A stretch of DNA of 64,000 bases. Source: Sesamum alatum (taxonomy: Eukaryota > Streptophyta > Magnoliopsida > Lamiales > Pedaliaceae). Of this stretch, positions 33,042-44,110 are shown piece by piece. The position numbers and the translations under genes are program-made. The notes under the pieces are model-generated. The model did no database searches. It saw only the letters and a program-made list of their open reading frames with translations, and was not told the origin of the DNA. The stretch spans positions 32,739,966 through 32,803,965 of the forward strand of contig JACGWO010000001.1 in the NCBI GenBank assembly GCA_034509735.1, written 5' to 3'. The stretch's first letter is position 1; each line of letters starts with the position of its first letter.

Positions 33042-36000
33042 GGTTAACATGATTACTAATTCTGCTTCTTGGGTATTGGATACCGGTTGTGGAGCTCACA
33101 TCTGCAATGATTTGCAGGTGCTGGAAAGAAGCAGAAAGCTAAGTAGGGACGAGGTCGTGCTGAGGCTTGGTGATGGCAAGGCTATTGCTGCTGAAGCTGT
33201 AGGTCTAGTCCACTTAGTTGTTAGTGATCAAGTTAGGATAGAATTAAAAGATTGCTATTATGTACCTAGCATGATCAAGAATATCATTTCAATACCGTTG
33301 TTGGACAATGCTGGTTTTGATTTCATGATCAATAAAATTTGTTTTTATTTGATGAAGAATGGTTCTTCACATTTACTAGGTAAACTTCATAATGGTCTTT
33401 ATATTCTTCAACAGCGTGATTTGATCATGACTGCTCAAAAAAAATGGAAAATGGATAATCGAGAAAATGCATAGATTTGGCATGCAAGGCTAGGTCACAT
33501 CTCTCAAGACAGGATTAGGAGGTTGGTTGACTCAAAGAGTCTAGAAATAGATGATTTGGACCATCTACCGGCCTGCGAGTCTTGTTTAAAAAGGGAAAAT
33601 GACCAAGAAACCCTTTGTTGGACAAAGCATGCTTGCCAGTGGTCTGTTGGATTTGATCCATTCAGATGTCTGTGGGCCACTAAATACACAGGCCAGAGGA
33701 GGGTTTTCTTACTTCATAACTTTTACCGATGACCACTCACGGTATGGTTATGTTTACCTTATGAGGTACAAGTCTGAGGCCTTTGGAAGGTTTAAAGAGT
33801 TCAGGCTTGAAGTTGAAAACCAAACTGGTCGCAAAATTAAAGTCCTTCGGTCGGACCGAGGTGGTGAGTATTTGAGTGGGGAATTTTTGGATTACTTAAA
33901 AGAGAATGGGATTCTCTCTCAATGGACTCCTCCCGGAACGCCACAACTGAACGGCGTCTCTGAAAGAAGGAATTGAACCTTGTTGGACATGGTTCGATCC
34001 ATGATGAGTTTTACTGAACTGCCCTTATCCTTTTGGGGTTATGCTCTTGAGACGGCAGCCAAGTTATTAAACATGGCGCCTTCTAAGACTGTGGCCCAGA
34101 CGCCATATCAGATATGGCATGGCAAGCCTGCTTCCTACAAGTACTTGAGAGTGTAGGGTAGCCCTGCATACGTCAAGAGACTAGTGGGAGACAAACTGGA
34201 CTCCAGGTCTAGTTTGTGCAGGTTCGTGGGTTATCCTAAGGAAACTGCGGGGTATTATTTTTATGATCCTTCCAAGCAAAAGGTTTTTGTCTCGAGAAAC
34301 GCAGTGTTCCTAGAAAAGGGTTTTCCAACGGATACCCGTCGTGAGGAATTGCTCCTTGAGGAATCAAGTGAGGCAATACCTCAAACGGATGCAACGACAT
34401 CATCTGCATCTGTAGTTCCCACTAACGATATTCCTGTCATTCGAAGGTCGACTAGAGTTTCCCATCAACCTGATAGGTATGGGTTTCTGGGTGTGACCGG
34501 TCAGTTGGACAATGATCCAAATACCTACGGAGAAGCAATGTCGGACATTGATTCGGGAAAATTGGTTGAGGCCATGAAATCCGAAATGGACTCTATGAGT
34601 TCAAACAAGGTTTGGACCTTAGTAGATCCACCCAAGGGTGTCAAGCCCATCGGGTGTAAATGGGTCTACAAACGTAAGCTTGGAGCTGACGGGGAGGTGA
34701 CTACCTTCAAGGCCAGGCTTGTGGCAAAAGGTTATACTCAGCGGCCTGGGGTCGATTTTGAGGAAACCTATTCGCCCGTAGCCATGGCTAAGTCCATTCG
34801 GATTATGCTTGCCATAGCTGCATGGTATGACTATGAAATATGGCAGATGGATGTGAAAACGGCCTTCCTTAATGGATTTGTTGAAAAAGAGATCTATATG
34901 GATCAGCCGAAGGGTTTCACATTTGTTGGGGAAGAGCAGAAGGTCTGCCATCTCCAAAGGTCCATCTATGGTCTCAAACAAGCTTCCCGAAGTTGGAATA
35001 TCCGTTTTGATGAAGTCATACGGGGTTATGATTTCATCAAGAACGAGTTTGACCCTTGTGTATACAAGAAGGTCAGTGGGAGCTCAGTTGCGTTCCTAGT
35101 GCTTTATGTGGACGACATCTTACTCATTGGAATGATGTAAAGATGTTAGGTGACACTAATGCATGGTTGTCCACACAATTCTCCATGAAGGATTTGGGTG
35201 ATGCTTCCTACATCCTAGGCATCATGATTATCCGGGATAGATCTAAAAGGATGTTAGGAATGACCCAAACCTCGTATGTTGAGAAAGTCTTCAAGAGATT
35301 CAAGATGGAAAACTCCAAACGAGGATTCCTTCCTATGAGGCATGGGGTTAAACTGTCCAAGAAGCAGTCTCCTAAGACTGATGAGGAAGTTTAGAAGGAT
35401 GTTGGACATCCCCTATGCTTCAGCCGTAGGCAGCATACAGTATGCTGTGCAGTGCACAAGGCCCGATATTGCTTTCGCTTTGAGCGTTACGAGCAGATAT
35501 CAGGCTTGTGCCGGTGAGGCTCACTGGACTGCAGTCAAGACCATTCTTAAGTACCTAAGAAGGACTAAAGATATGTTCTTGGTTTACGGTGGTGGAGAGT
35601 TGATTTTGGAAGGCTACAGCGATGCTAGCTTCCAGTTTGATGAGGATGATGCCAAGTCTCAATCTGGGTTTGTATTCAGGCTGAAATGGTGGTGTGGTGG
35701 CTTGGAAAAGTTCCAAGCAGGATACTACAGCTGATTTCACCACGGAAGCTGAGAACATAGCGGCTTCGGAAGCAGCTAAGGAGGCGGTTTGGATGAAAAA
35801 CTACATCCAAGAGTTGGTGTAGTGCCTAGCATTGCCGAGCCAATAGTTATCTTCTGTGATAACAACGGGGCTATAGCGCAAGCGAAGGAACCGAGATCTC
35901 ATCACCGATCCAAACACATTCGTAGACGCTACCATCTGCTTAGAGAGATGGTGGGAAGAGGTGACGTTCGGATGGACCGAGTCACATCGGCAGAAAATAC

Positions 36001-36091
36001 GGCAGATCCGCTGACCAAGCCAGTGTCGCAGGTTGCTCATACTCAGCATCTTGGGAAGATGGGTTTGAGGGTCATGAGTGATTGGCTTTAG
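33027..36091 (+). pseudogene. pol: Copia-B pol (protease, integrase, RT, RNase H; several lesions)
   Basis: Copia order is clear. Protease: WVLDTGCGAHICND (about 33070-33111). Integrase: HARLGHIS with CESC (zinc part), first Asp in HSDVCGPL, second in SDRGGEYL, Glu in NGVSERRN. RT: ARLVAKGYTQ, MDVKTAFLNG, SIYGLKQASR, YVDDILLIG (35105-35131). RNase H: GYSDASF, then DNNGAIAQAKEPRSHHRSKHI near the end. Lesions: TAG at 33472, a one-base gain near 33585, TGA at 33974, TAG at 34154 (tryptophan in relatives), small deletion near 35130, TAG at 35392, and a shift near 35690. All catalytic residues listed are still encoded. Confidence 0.93.
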
Positions 36092-36095
36092 GGTC

Positions 36096-36105
36096 AAGTG
36101 GGAGA
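36096..36105 (+). other. Polypurine tract, Copia-B
   Basis: AAGTGGGAGA, one base before the 3' LTR. Confidence 0.87.
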
Positions 36106-36106
36106 T

Positions 36107-38308
36107 TGTTAGAATAGGGTGACCGGAAAGCCAATTGGATTGGTCTTGATGTAATCTATTTCTGACAATGTCATTGTAATTGTAATATTCTTATATGAAT
36201 AAAGTGAGTATTCATGTTTGGCAGTTCCATTTGTTGTGCTCGCTATTTATGTTTATTCCATTTAACATCACAACAAAGCCCACAGGCCAAAAACGAACAA
36301 CCCATGTAGTTGGGCTGCGCATTGGATGGCAGCTATGAAACTAACTTCTAAGGGTTAGGTCTGAAACGTTCCAAGTCGAGGACCTTGAGACAGGGCATCA
36401 AGAGTCCTATACAGACTTGCACTAATGATTGCATTCATTAGATGAGTGCCGTGTTTCATCGGCGACAAACGTTGGACGACTATTCAATATTAGTTGGTTA
36501 GTTGACAAGGATGTCAACTGACTGAACTGACTCGCGGGAATCGTCATATGGAAGCCTTGGAGGCTTGGTCGGTATGACTGGCATTCCCGGCTCCGATAGT
36601 ACGAGATTAGTCCTCGGACTTGAGGAATCATGGCAGTCACATGCATATGATGGCTGTATCTAGCATCTGGCAAGAGATGTCAGTATCTGGGATACGTTCA
36701 TCATAAGCCTTATACAGTGCAGTCGGAATATGTATTGAGGACGGTGGATTCCAAGATAGGATCCGTCACCTGTCAGTATATGACAGTCGAGTCTCCTATG
36801 CGCTCTGAGACAGTTTAAACTCTTATAAGTCTGTAGCCACAGCGATTGGTCGAGTAGGGAATGGTTTCCTACGTCGATCGATAGAGTAAACGTGCCTCGA
36901 GTTACTGAGCATAGTTGTCTAGTCCAGGATGGAAACCGACGCCCAATTCCATACCCTAGACTTAGACCGGGAGATGGAAGATGGAAGGACCGTACTCGTA
37001 TGGAACTCGGGAGCCTAAATGTTCACGCCAATATTCACCTAGTCTCTAGTGCCATAGACCGTTGATAGACGGCCACCCATGGTGACGGGTGTTTTTCTGA
37101 TTAATGGTTAATCGGAAAAATAATTAATTAAATTGGATTTAATTGATCAATTGTGTTGGACACAAGCCCAAGTCTAGCTGAGGGTGAACCTAATGAGTCA
37201 CACACATATCACTTTGGATTTGGCGGAGTTAATTTGGAATTAATTCTAGAAGAGGCGAATAAATTTAATCGGATTAAATTTATTCAAGAGAGAAAATAAA
37301 TGATTGGATCATTTATTTAGAAATCCATTTGATGGATGGTCCAAGAATTAATTAATTGGATTAGTTAATTTTTTTGGCTAGAATAGTTGATTGGATCAAT
37401 TATTCTTAATTTGGACTTATGTTTATTTAATCGGATTAAATAAATAATTGGGATTCAATTGGATTGAAATTAATTAGATTAATTAATGCCCAATGGATAC
37501 ATGTTTGGACTTTATTTAATTTGATTAAATACAAGTCCAAAAACCAAGAAGGTCCAAGTCCATTTTTTCATGCAAGTTGAAGCTAGTTAAGGAGGAGTTT
37601 CAACTCTTCCACATATGAACATGATCAGCACGAAAATTTGCTGATTTGTGGGTGGTTTTCTCTTGCTATCATGTGTAGTGAATGTGCTAGAAGTGTGTGT
37701 ATGTGGAAGTTGCCTTGGAGGTTACTTATGTAGGTGGTTTTTGAACACTACATTCTACATACACAAAACTACTTTGCTAGCCACAATTCACTTAACTTGC
37801 TTCACTTTTTGCTGGAGTTTTTAGCCAAATACTCTCTGAAAATTCTCTCTTTTAGTGTTCATACTTCTTATAGAAGATTGAACATAAACATTCCAAGGTA
37901 CACTAATCAATAGTGCTTTCTTTGGAATTGTTTCTTCTTCATTTTTTCTAATTTCTATCTAGCAATAGAGTAGAAATAAATCCATAGTATGGTGTGGAAC
38001 GCATTAGAGGCGTTCTACGTTGAGCTCTCAAGTGGACGAACGAAGAAAGAAAAGAAAGGAACAACGCACGAACCCGTTCTACATAAACGAACAAAGGTTG
38101 GTTTCCTTTTTACATTTTTGTATAACTTTCTTCTTCTCCTTTTAAGCCACATGTCCAGCATGTTTTATTTTATTTTTTTATGCTTTGACAAACACCGAAC
38201 GCCCGGGAACTTCAAAGGGAACACCCCTTTGAATCCGGTTTAAATTATGTCTTAAATTTACGTTTTTTACGCTTCCGTTGCATTCCCGGGCCGTACCCGA
38301 TTCTTTCA
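36107..38308 (+). repeat. Copia-B 3' LTR
   Basis: 2202 bp, nearly identical to the 5' LTR; differences include a two-base gain in CCAAAAACGAAC near 36290 and scattered transitions. Ends GATTCTTTCA, then TCTCC. Confidence 0.95.
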
Positions 38309-38313
38309 TCTCC

Positions 38314-39401
38314 AAGAAAATAAAGGACCCGATTAAATCCAATTTAATGATTCCAATTCTCCAAATATTTAATTCTAAATTAAATACTTAATGTGTGTGG
38401 ATTGTGTGTGACTCTTTAGGTTCACCTTTCAGCTAGACTTGGTCGGATTCCTAGAATCCGCCCGTTACCATGGGTGGCCATCTAGCAACGGTCCATGGTA
38501 CTAGAGACTAGGTGAATATTCGGGGATGAACATTTAGGCTCTAACAGTACACTTGTCCTTTTGTCTTCGGTCTCACCACTTGGGGTCTAGGGCACGAAAA
38601 ATGCAGGTATCCATTTTGGACCTAAGTGTCGGTCTGTCCTTACTAAACGTCGTAAGGAAAACATTCCCTTCTGTTCAGTTACTGTGGCTACAGATTTTAG
38701 GGACAAGACACAGAGCATATGTGAGACTCAACTGTTAATGCCCTTTGACAGGAGACAGATCCTTTCTTGGAAACTACTGTCACTCTGTACATAGGAGGTG
38801 CACTAGACATGGCTTATGACTACTCAAGTGTTTCTTGGCAATCTCTCACCATATCTAAGATACATCCCTGATATACAGGTAAACTCAGCAGTTCCTCAAG
38901 TCAAAGGACTTGACCTGTACTGTTGGAACCGGGAACACAAGTCATACCTAGCCGACCCTACTCAAGCTCCTCCGTAAGACGGTTCCTGCGAGTCACCTCA
39001 GTCAGCTGCTCCCTAGCAGGCTAACCCACTAACACTGCTTAGACGACCTTCGTCACCCGTCGATGAAATACGACAGCAGATGCTTAGTGCAAGTCTCAAT
39101 GGGGAATCTCGGTACCCATTTTCGAGATTCCTTGACTTGGAGATTTTCGGACTGATTCGACGGGACTGATTTCATGGACCTACCTCCAAGCGTAGTCACA
39201 GTCCCGAAATACGTTTTCAGTCCGTGGGCTTTGTTTGCGTAGTGAACAGATATGTAATGCATATAAAGTGAACACAAACAAAGTAATGCCAAATGAATTT
39301 CACTTCTTTATTCATTAATAATTTATCAAATCCCTGAAATTGTCTAGACATAGGTTACATTTTGCCTGCCAAGATTGGCTACATGGTCACCTATTCTAAC
39401 A
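38314..39401 (-). repeat. Copia-E left LTR, part 2 (family C)
   Basis: Continues the LTR interrupted at 28017, ending CACCTATTCTAACA, the reverse of the copia LTR start TGTTAGAATAGGTG. Aligns (reversed) with the Copia-C 3' LTR from 56499. Confidence 0.9.
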
Positions 39402-41457
39402 ATCTCCCACTTGACCTTAAAGCCAATCGCCCATATGTCTAATCCCCATCTTCTCAAGATGTTACGTATGAGCACTCTGCGACATAGGCTTTATCAGCGG
39501 ATCAGCTATGTTGTCTGCTGAGTTGACTCGGTCCATTCGAACGTCACCTCTTCCTACCATTTCTCTTAGAAGATTGTAGCGTCTAAGAATGTGTTTGGAA
39601 TGGTGATGAGATCTCGGTTCCTTTGCTTGCGCTATTGCACCGTTGTTATCACGAAAGATGACAACGGGCTCGGTGATGCTAGGCACGACACCCAACTCTT
39701 GGATGTAGTTTCTCATCTAAACAGCTTCCTTGGCAGCTTCTGAAGCTGCTATGTATTCGGTCTCAGTGGTGGAGTCAGCAGTGGTGGCTTGCATGGAACT
39801 TTTCCAGGCCACTACTCCTCCATTGAGCTTGAATTCATAACCCCATTGAGACTTGGCATCATCGTCATCAGACTGGAAGCTAGCGTCGCTAAAGCCTTCC
39901 AGGATCAGTTCTCCATTGCCATAGACTAAGAACATTTTCTTAGTCCTCCTGAGGTACTTAAGGATGCCCTTAACAGCATTCCAATGTGCCTCTCCTGCAC
40001 AAGACTGATATCTGCTTGTCACGCTCAAAGCGTAAGCAATGTTAGGCCTGGTGCAGTGGACCGCATATTGGATGCTACCTACGGCAGAAGCATAGGGGAT
40101 GACTTTCATCCCTTCAAGTTCCTCATCAGTCTGTGAGGACTGTTTCTTGGATAACTTGATCCCATGCCTCATGGGAAGGAATCCTCGTTTGGAGTTCTCC
40201 ATCCGATATCTCTTTAGGACTTTCTCCATATATGAGTTTTGGGTGAGTCCTAACATCCTTTTAGATCTGTCCCTGACAATATGGATGCCTAGGATGTAGG
40301 AGGCTTCACCCAAGTCCTACATGGAAAACTGGGTTGATAACCATGCTTTTGTGTCACCCAATATTCTAACATCATTACCTATGAGTAGAATGTCGTCCAC
40401 ATAAAGCACTAGGAACACTATAGAGCTCCCACTGACCTTCTTGTATACACAAGGGTCGGATTCGTTTTTTGATGAAGTCATAGCCCCGTATCACTTCATC
40501 AAAGCGAATGTTCCAACTTTGGGATGCTTGTTTGAAGGCCATAGATGGACTTCTAGAGACGACAGACCTTCTGTTCTTCTCCAGTGACTGTGAAACCCTC
40601 CAGTTGATCCATGTAGATCTCTTCCTCAACAAAACCATTGAGGAAGGCCATTTTCACGTCCATCTGTCATATCTCATAGTCATTCCATGCTGCTATGGCG
40701 AGCAGGATCCGAATGAATTTAGCCATGGCTACCGGGCGAGTAGGTGTCCTCAAAATTGACCCCGGGTCGTTGAGTGTACCCCTTAGCTACTAGCCTAGCC
40801 TTAAAAGTGGTGACTTCTCCATCAACGCCAAGTTTGCGCTTGTAGACCCACTTACAGCCAACTGGCTTAACACCTTTCGGTGGATCTACAAGTCTCCAGA
40901 CTTGGTTCTCGCTCATGGAGTCCATTTCGGTTTTCATGGCCTCAAGCCATTTCCGGAGTCGATGTCAGACATCGCTTCTCCGTATGTCTTAGGATCGTTA
41001 TCCAGCAGACCGGTCGTATTTAGAAAGCCATATCTCACTGGAGGTCTGGACTCTCTAGTAGACCTATGGAGAATGAGAACGTCAGTGGTGACTGTGGGCG
41101 CTGACTGTATAGGAGCTGGCGGTTCAGGCACCGGGCTGGCTGTTCCTAAGGCTGTCCTTCATGCCTAGCATGCTGGACTTCTCGAGGTCGGTCAGCCTTT
41201 CGGGTATCTATCCTGAATCCTCTAAGTGAAGAATCTGCGGCTTCCTCTGAAGACTGGTTTTCCATCACTTGATTCCTCTAGGATCAGTTCATCAGGTTGG
41301 ATATCCTCTTGAAAGCCTTGTTCCAAGAACACTGCATTCCTTGAAACAAATACCTTTTGTTCCAAGGGGTCATAAAAGTAATAACCTGCAGTTTCTTTAG
41401 GGTATCCAACGAACCTGCATAAGCTAGACCTAGATTCTAGCTTATCTCCCACTAATT
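39402..41457 (-). pseudogene. pol: Copia-E pol remnant (integrase tail, RT, RNase H)
   Basis: Minus strand, family C. It starts at the very end of integrase (GDKLESRSSLCRFVGYPKETAG, about 41450 downward) and runs through RT to RNase H. RT motifs: VGCKWVYKRKLG, ARLVAKGYTQRPG (40719-40937) and the YVDD region near 40390; a frameshift falls between them near 40640-40720. RNase H: GFSDASF, then ATTADSTTETEYIAASEA, and after a stop near 39717 the DNNGAIAQAKEPRSHHHSKHI segment down to 39462. Polypurine tract follows at 39403-39412. Gag, protease and the integrase core are absent. Non-functional. Confidence 0.9.
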
Positions 41458-42241
41458 TTGCTTGTTAAAATTGAAACCTCACCAATCCTATCTACTCTCA
41501 TTACAACTGAAAGTAATACATCGGTAATAAAGAAAACAACCCTTAACATCATGAGGCTGAAAATACGGGAGATGATAGTCCCAAAAAACAAGAGGCACGC
41601 AGGCCCACCCAACAGAAAATACATGATCATACATTCATCCATACATAAGGTCTAGGGCTCTTGTGATCATCCCATGTTGATTCCATCAACTCACATAACA
41701 TAATTATTCCAAATAATCATGCATAAATAACCAATGGATATTCCAAACACCCAAGTGATGTCCAACATCACAAAAAGCATAAATGTACAAATAATATGCA
41801 AAATTCAAATTTTAAATTTAATGGACATTTTAAACAATGCATCCAATGCATATATTAATCCCAAATTAATTAAGCAAATTTAATCCAAGGAATAATCCAT
41901 TTATTCCAAAATCAAAAATGCAAAATTAATATATTTTCAGAATATTGTGCAGAAAATACAGAAAATCAAATTTTTCGGAAAAAGTCGAAAAACGGCACAA
42001 AACGGCCCAGCCGTTGTGCTGGCCGGCCGGCCGCGGCGCACAGGGCAGCGCGCCCTGCACACGCGCGCTGGCCTCGGCCGGCTGCGCACAGCGCGCTTAA
42101 GCATGCCAAAAGTCCATTAAATCCAAACAATTGAATCATCATATTATTCATATATTTATGTAATCTAACATGCCAATAAAGCCATTTAAAAGCAAGTGAT
42201 CATGCCAAACACATAGATCTCTGCCCCTTACATCGAACCGG
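41458..42241 (-). other. Copia-E leader remnant
   Basis: Minus strand leader belonging to the family-S LTR on its right. Holds the GC-rich block (41992-42097) and one arm of the long-range stem (GTGATCATCC at about 41661); the partner arm is lost in the deletion ending at 41457. No ORF of interest. Confidence 0.78.
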
Positions 42242-42253
42242 GCTTTTATACCA
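42242..42253 (-). other. Degenerate primer binding site, Copia-E
   Basis: Reverse complement of TGGTATCAGAGC with two changes (reads GCTTTTATACCA on the plus strand), two bases from the LTR. Confidence 0.75.
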
Positions 42254-42255
42254 CT

Positions 42256-44110
42256 TGAAGGACAAGCGGATCCGCCCGGGAGCGCGAGCGGAAGCGAGAA
42301 AGCGAGAAAAGTGCGTAAATTTAAAACCGATTTAAATAAACGGATCCCAAGGGGTGTACCCTTGGGTGCTCAACCGGGCGTTCAATGTAGAATGTGCAAA
42401 TATTAAAACATATATTTAAGCACATAGGGCATAGATATATAAATGAAATCAATCAAAGCGTAATAAACCGTTACCTTTGATTGTTTAGCGTATGCTCCCG
42501 GCTACTTGCGTTGTTCCTTCTCCGGAATGCTCACGAAATCCAAACGTATGGATTCTCCAAAGGTGATCCACACCACACACCGGAAGAAACACACGTTCTT
42601 CTTGCTAGAAAAGAACGGGTTTAGAAGGAATCGGTTTAAGAGAAGAACACTATGAATTAGTGTTCTCTTAAACTTACTTTGTTCTTCTTCTTTGATTCAA
42701 AATCAAGTGAAGAACACAAGTGTGAGAGAGGGAGAGAGCACGAAATTTGAGAAAGAGGAGAGGGATCTTTGTCTTCTCTTTTTCCTAGAAAAAGATGAAT
42801 AATGAATCACTTATGCTTGGTGTTGTATAATCTAATATATATATATATATATATATATAATTAATGTGATTATTGGAATGTGTCTAGGTTCATCCAATGA
42901 TGTCTAGATTCATTCCAATCAATCACCATTAATTCTTCAATCAAGTCTACCAAAATTTATGGTATGATCAAACCATACCAAAAGGGAAGAGCTTGATTGG
43001 AGTTGATTTGTCTCTTTCCAAAAGAGATAAGTCAACATACTACCTAGCATGAAACATGGCTGATTTTGCTTCCTCCAAGGGAGCATGTCAGCCATGTTTA
43101 ATTAAGGGAAGAAGTCCAACTTCTTCCTATTCCAAATAGGAATTATTTCTCTCTCTCGGGTATAATTTAACGGACCGGGTTTTATCGTAATCCAATTACG
43201 ACGAACCCAACATTAAATCCAATTTAATGTCCATTTAAATTATTCCTTTTGATCTTTTAATCCAATTAAAATATCCAACGTCTCAACATCTCAACATTCC
43301 ATATTTAATCGAAAATCCAATTTACCGATTAAACGGAAGCCCGATACAATATCGGCCGGTCCATCCAATGGACTTTCCCTTAAGTAATCCAATTACTTAT
43401 TTTATCCTTCGAGATTGACTCCAAGTCGATCTCTCAACCTCCTCGGTGATTTGTGTGTGACCCTTTAGGTTCACCCTCAGCTAGACTTGGGCCCGTGTCC
43501 CACAAGGGCCCGTTACCATGGGTGGCCGTCTAGCAACCGTCCATGGCACTAGAGACTAGGTGAATTGGCGTGAACATTTAGGCGCCGATTCCGTACGGGT
43601 ACGATCCTTCCGTCAACCGTCTCCCGGCCTTAGTCTAGGGTATGGAATTGGGTGTCGGTTCCCATCCTTGACTAGGCATCTATGCTTAATACTCGAGACC
43701 ACGTATGCTTCATTGCGTCGACACAGGGAACCATTCCCTGTTCGACCAACCACTGTGGCCACAGCTTTAAACAGCATGAACGTGTCTCCGAGTGCATAGG
43801 AGATACCTCTGTCACATACTGACAGGGGACGGATCCTCTTCTTGGAATCCACCGTCCTCGCTACACATTCCGACTGCACTGGACAAGGCTTATAATGATC
43901 ATCTTACAGAATGATCACCTCTCGCCAGATCCAAGATACAGCCGTCCTGTGCACGTGACTGCCATGATTCCTCAAGTCTGAGGATTACTCCCGTACTATC
44001 GGAACCGGGGAAATCCAATCATACCGACCAAGCCTCCAAGGCTTCCATATGATGACCCTCGCGAGTCAGTCCAGTCGGCTCGACCCCAGTCGACCAACCC
44101 ATCAAGATCG
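42256..44110 (-). repeat. Copia-E right LTR (family S), truncated
   Basis: Begins TGAAGGACAAGCGGATCC like the solo LTR at 15758 and follows it closely until CATCAAGATCGT, where it switches to satellite. About 386 bp of the LTR outer end are missing compared with the solo LTR (17605-17990). An AT microsatellite is at 42834-42859. U5 hairpin counterpart near 42350-42370. Confidence 0.92.
42834..42859 (+). repeat. AT microsatellite
   Basis: About 13 AT units in the Copia-E right LTR; the homologous place in the solo LTR (16350) has only a short ATATATATACAT. Confidence 0.9.

Larger units (their letters stand above)
28018..38308 (+). mobile_element. Copia-B: youngest complete Ty1/copia element
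   Basis: 10.3 kb, inserted into the left LTR of Copia-E with duplication TCTCC (28013-28017 and 38309-38313). It has LTRs of about 2.2 kb that look about 98% identical, primer site, long leader, an intact gag ORF, pol in copia order (protease, integrase, RT, RNase H), and a polypurine tract. Pol has roughly seven stops or frameshifts, so it is probably not autonomous even though its LTRs are the most similar pair in the window. Confidence 0.95.
27134..44110 (-). mobile_element. Copia-E: chimeric reverse-strand copia element with non-matching LTRs
   Basis: Reads on the minus strand. Right LTR 42256-44110 (5' LTR, family S, truncated), primer site 42242-42253, leader remnant, pol remnant (39402-41457), polypurine tract 39403-39412, left LTR 27134-39401 (3' LTR, family C, split by Copia-B). 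The two LTRs start differently (TGAAAGATTGTGGATCG against TGAAGGACAAGCGG), which a single transposed element would not show. Leader and integrase are joined directly at 41457/41458, with the end of the leader, gag, protease and most of integrase missing. No target duplication: the right end is cut inside the LTR. Confidence 0.85.

Noticed and set aside
32652..33050. 132-codon minus-strand ORF opposite Copia-B gag
   Set aside because: Antisense shadow of the gag coding strand.
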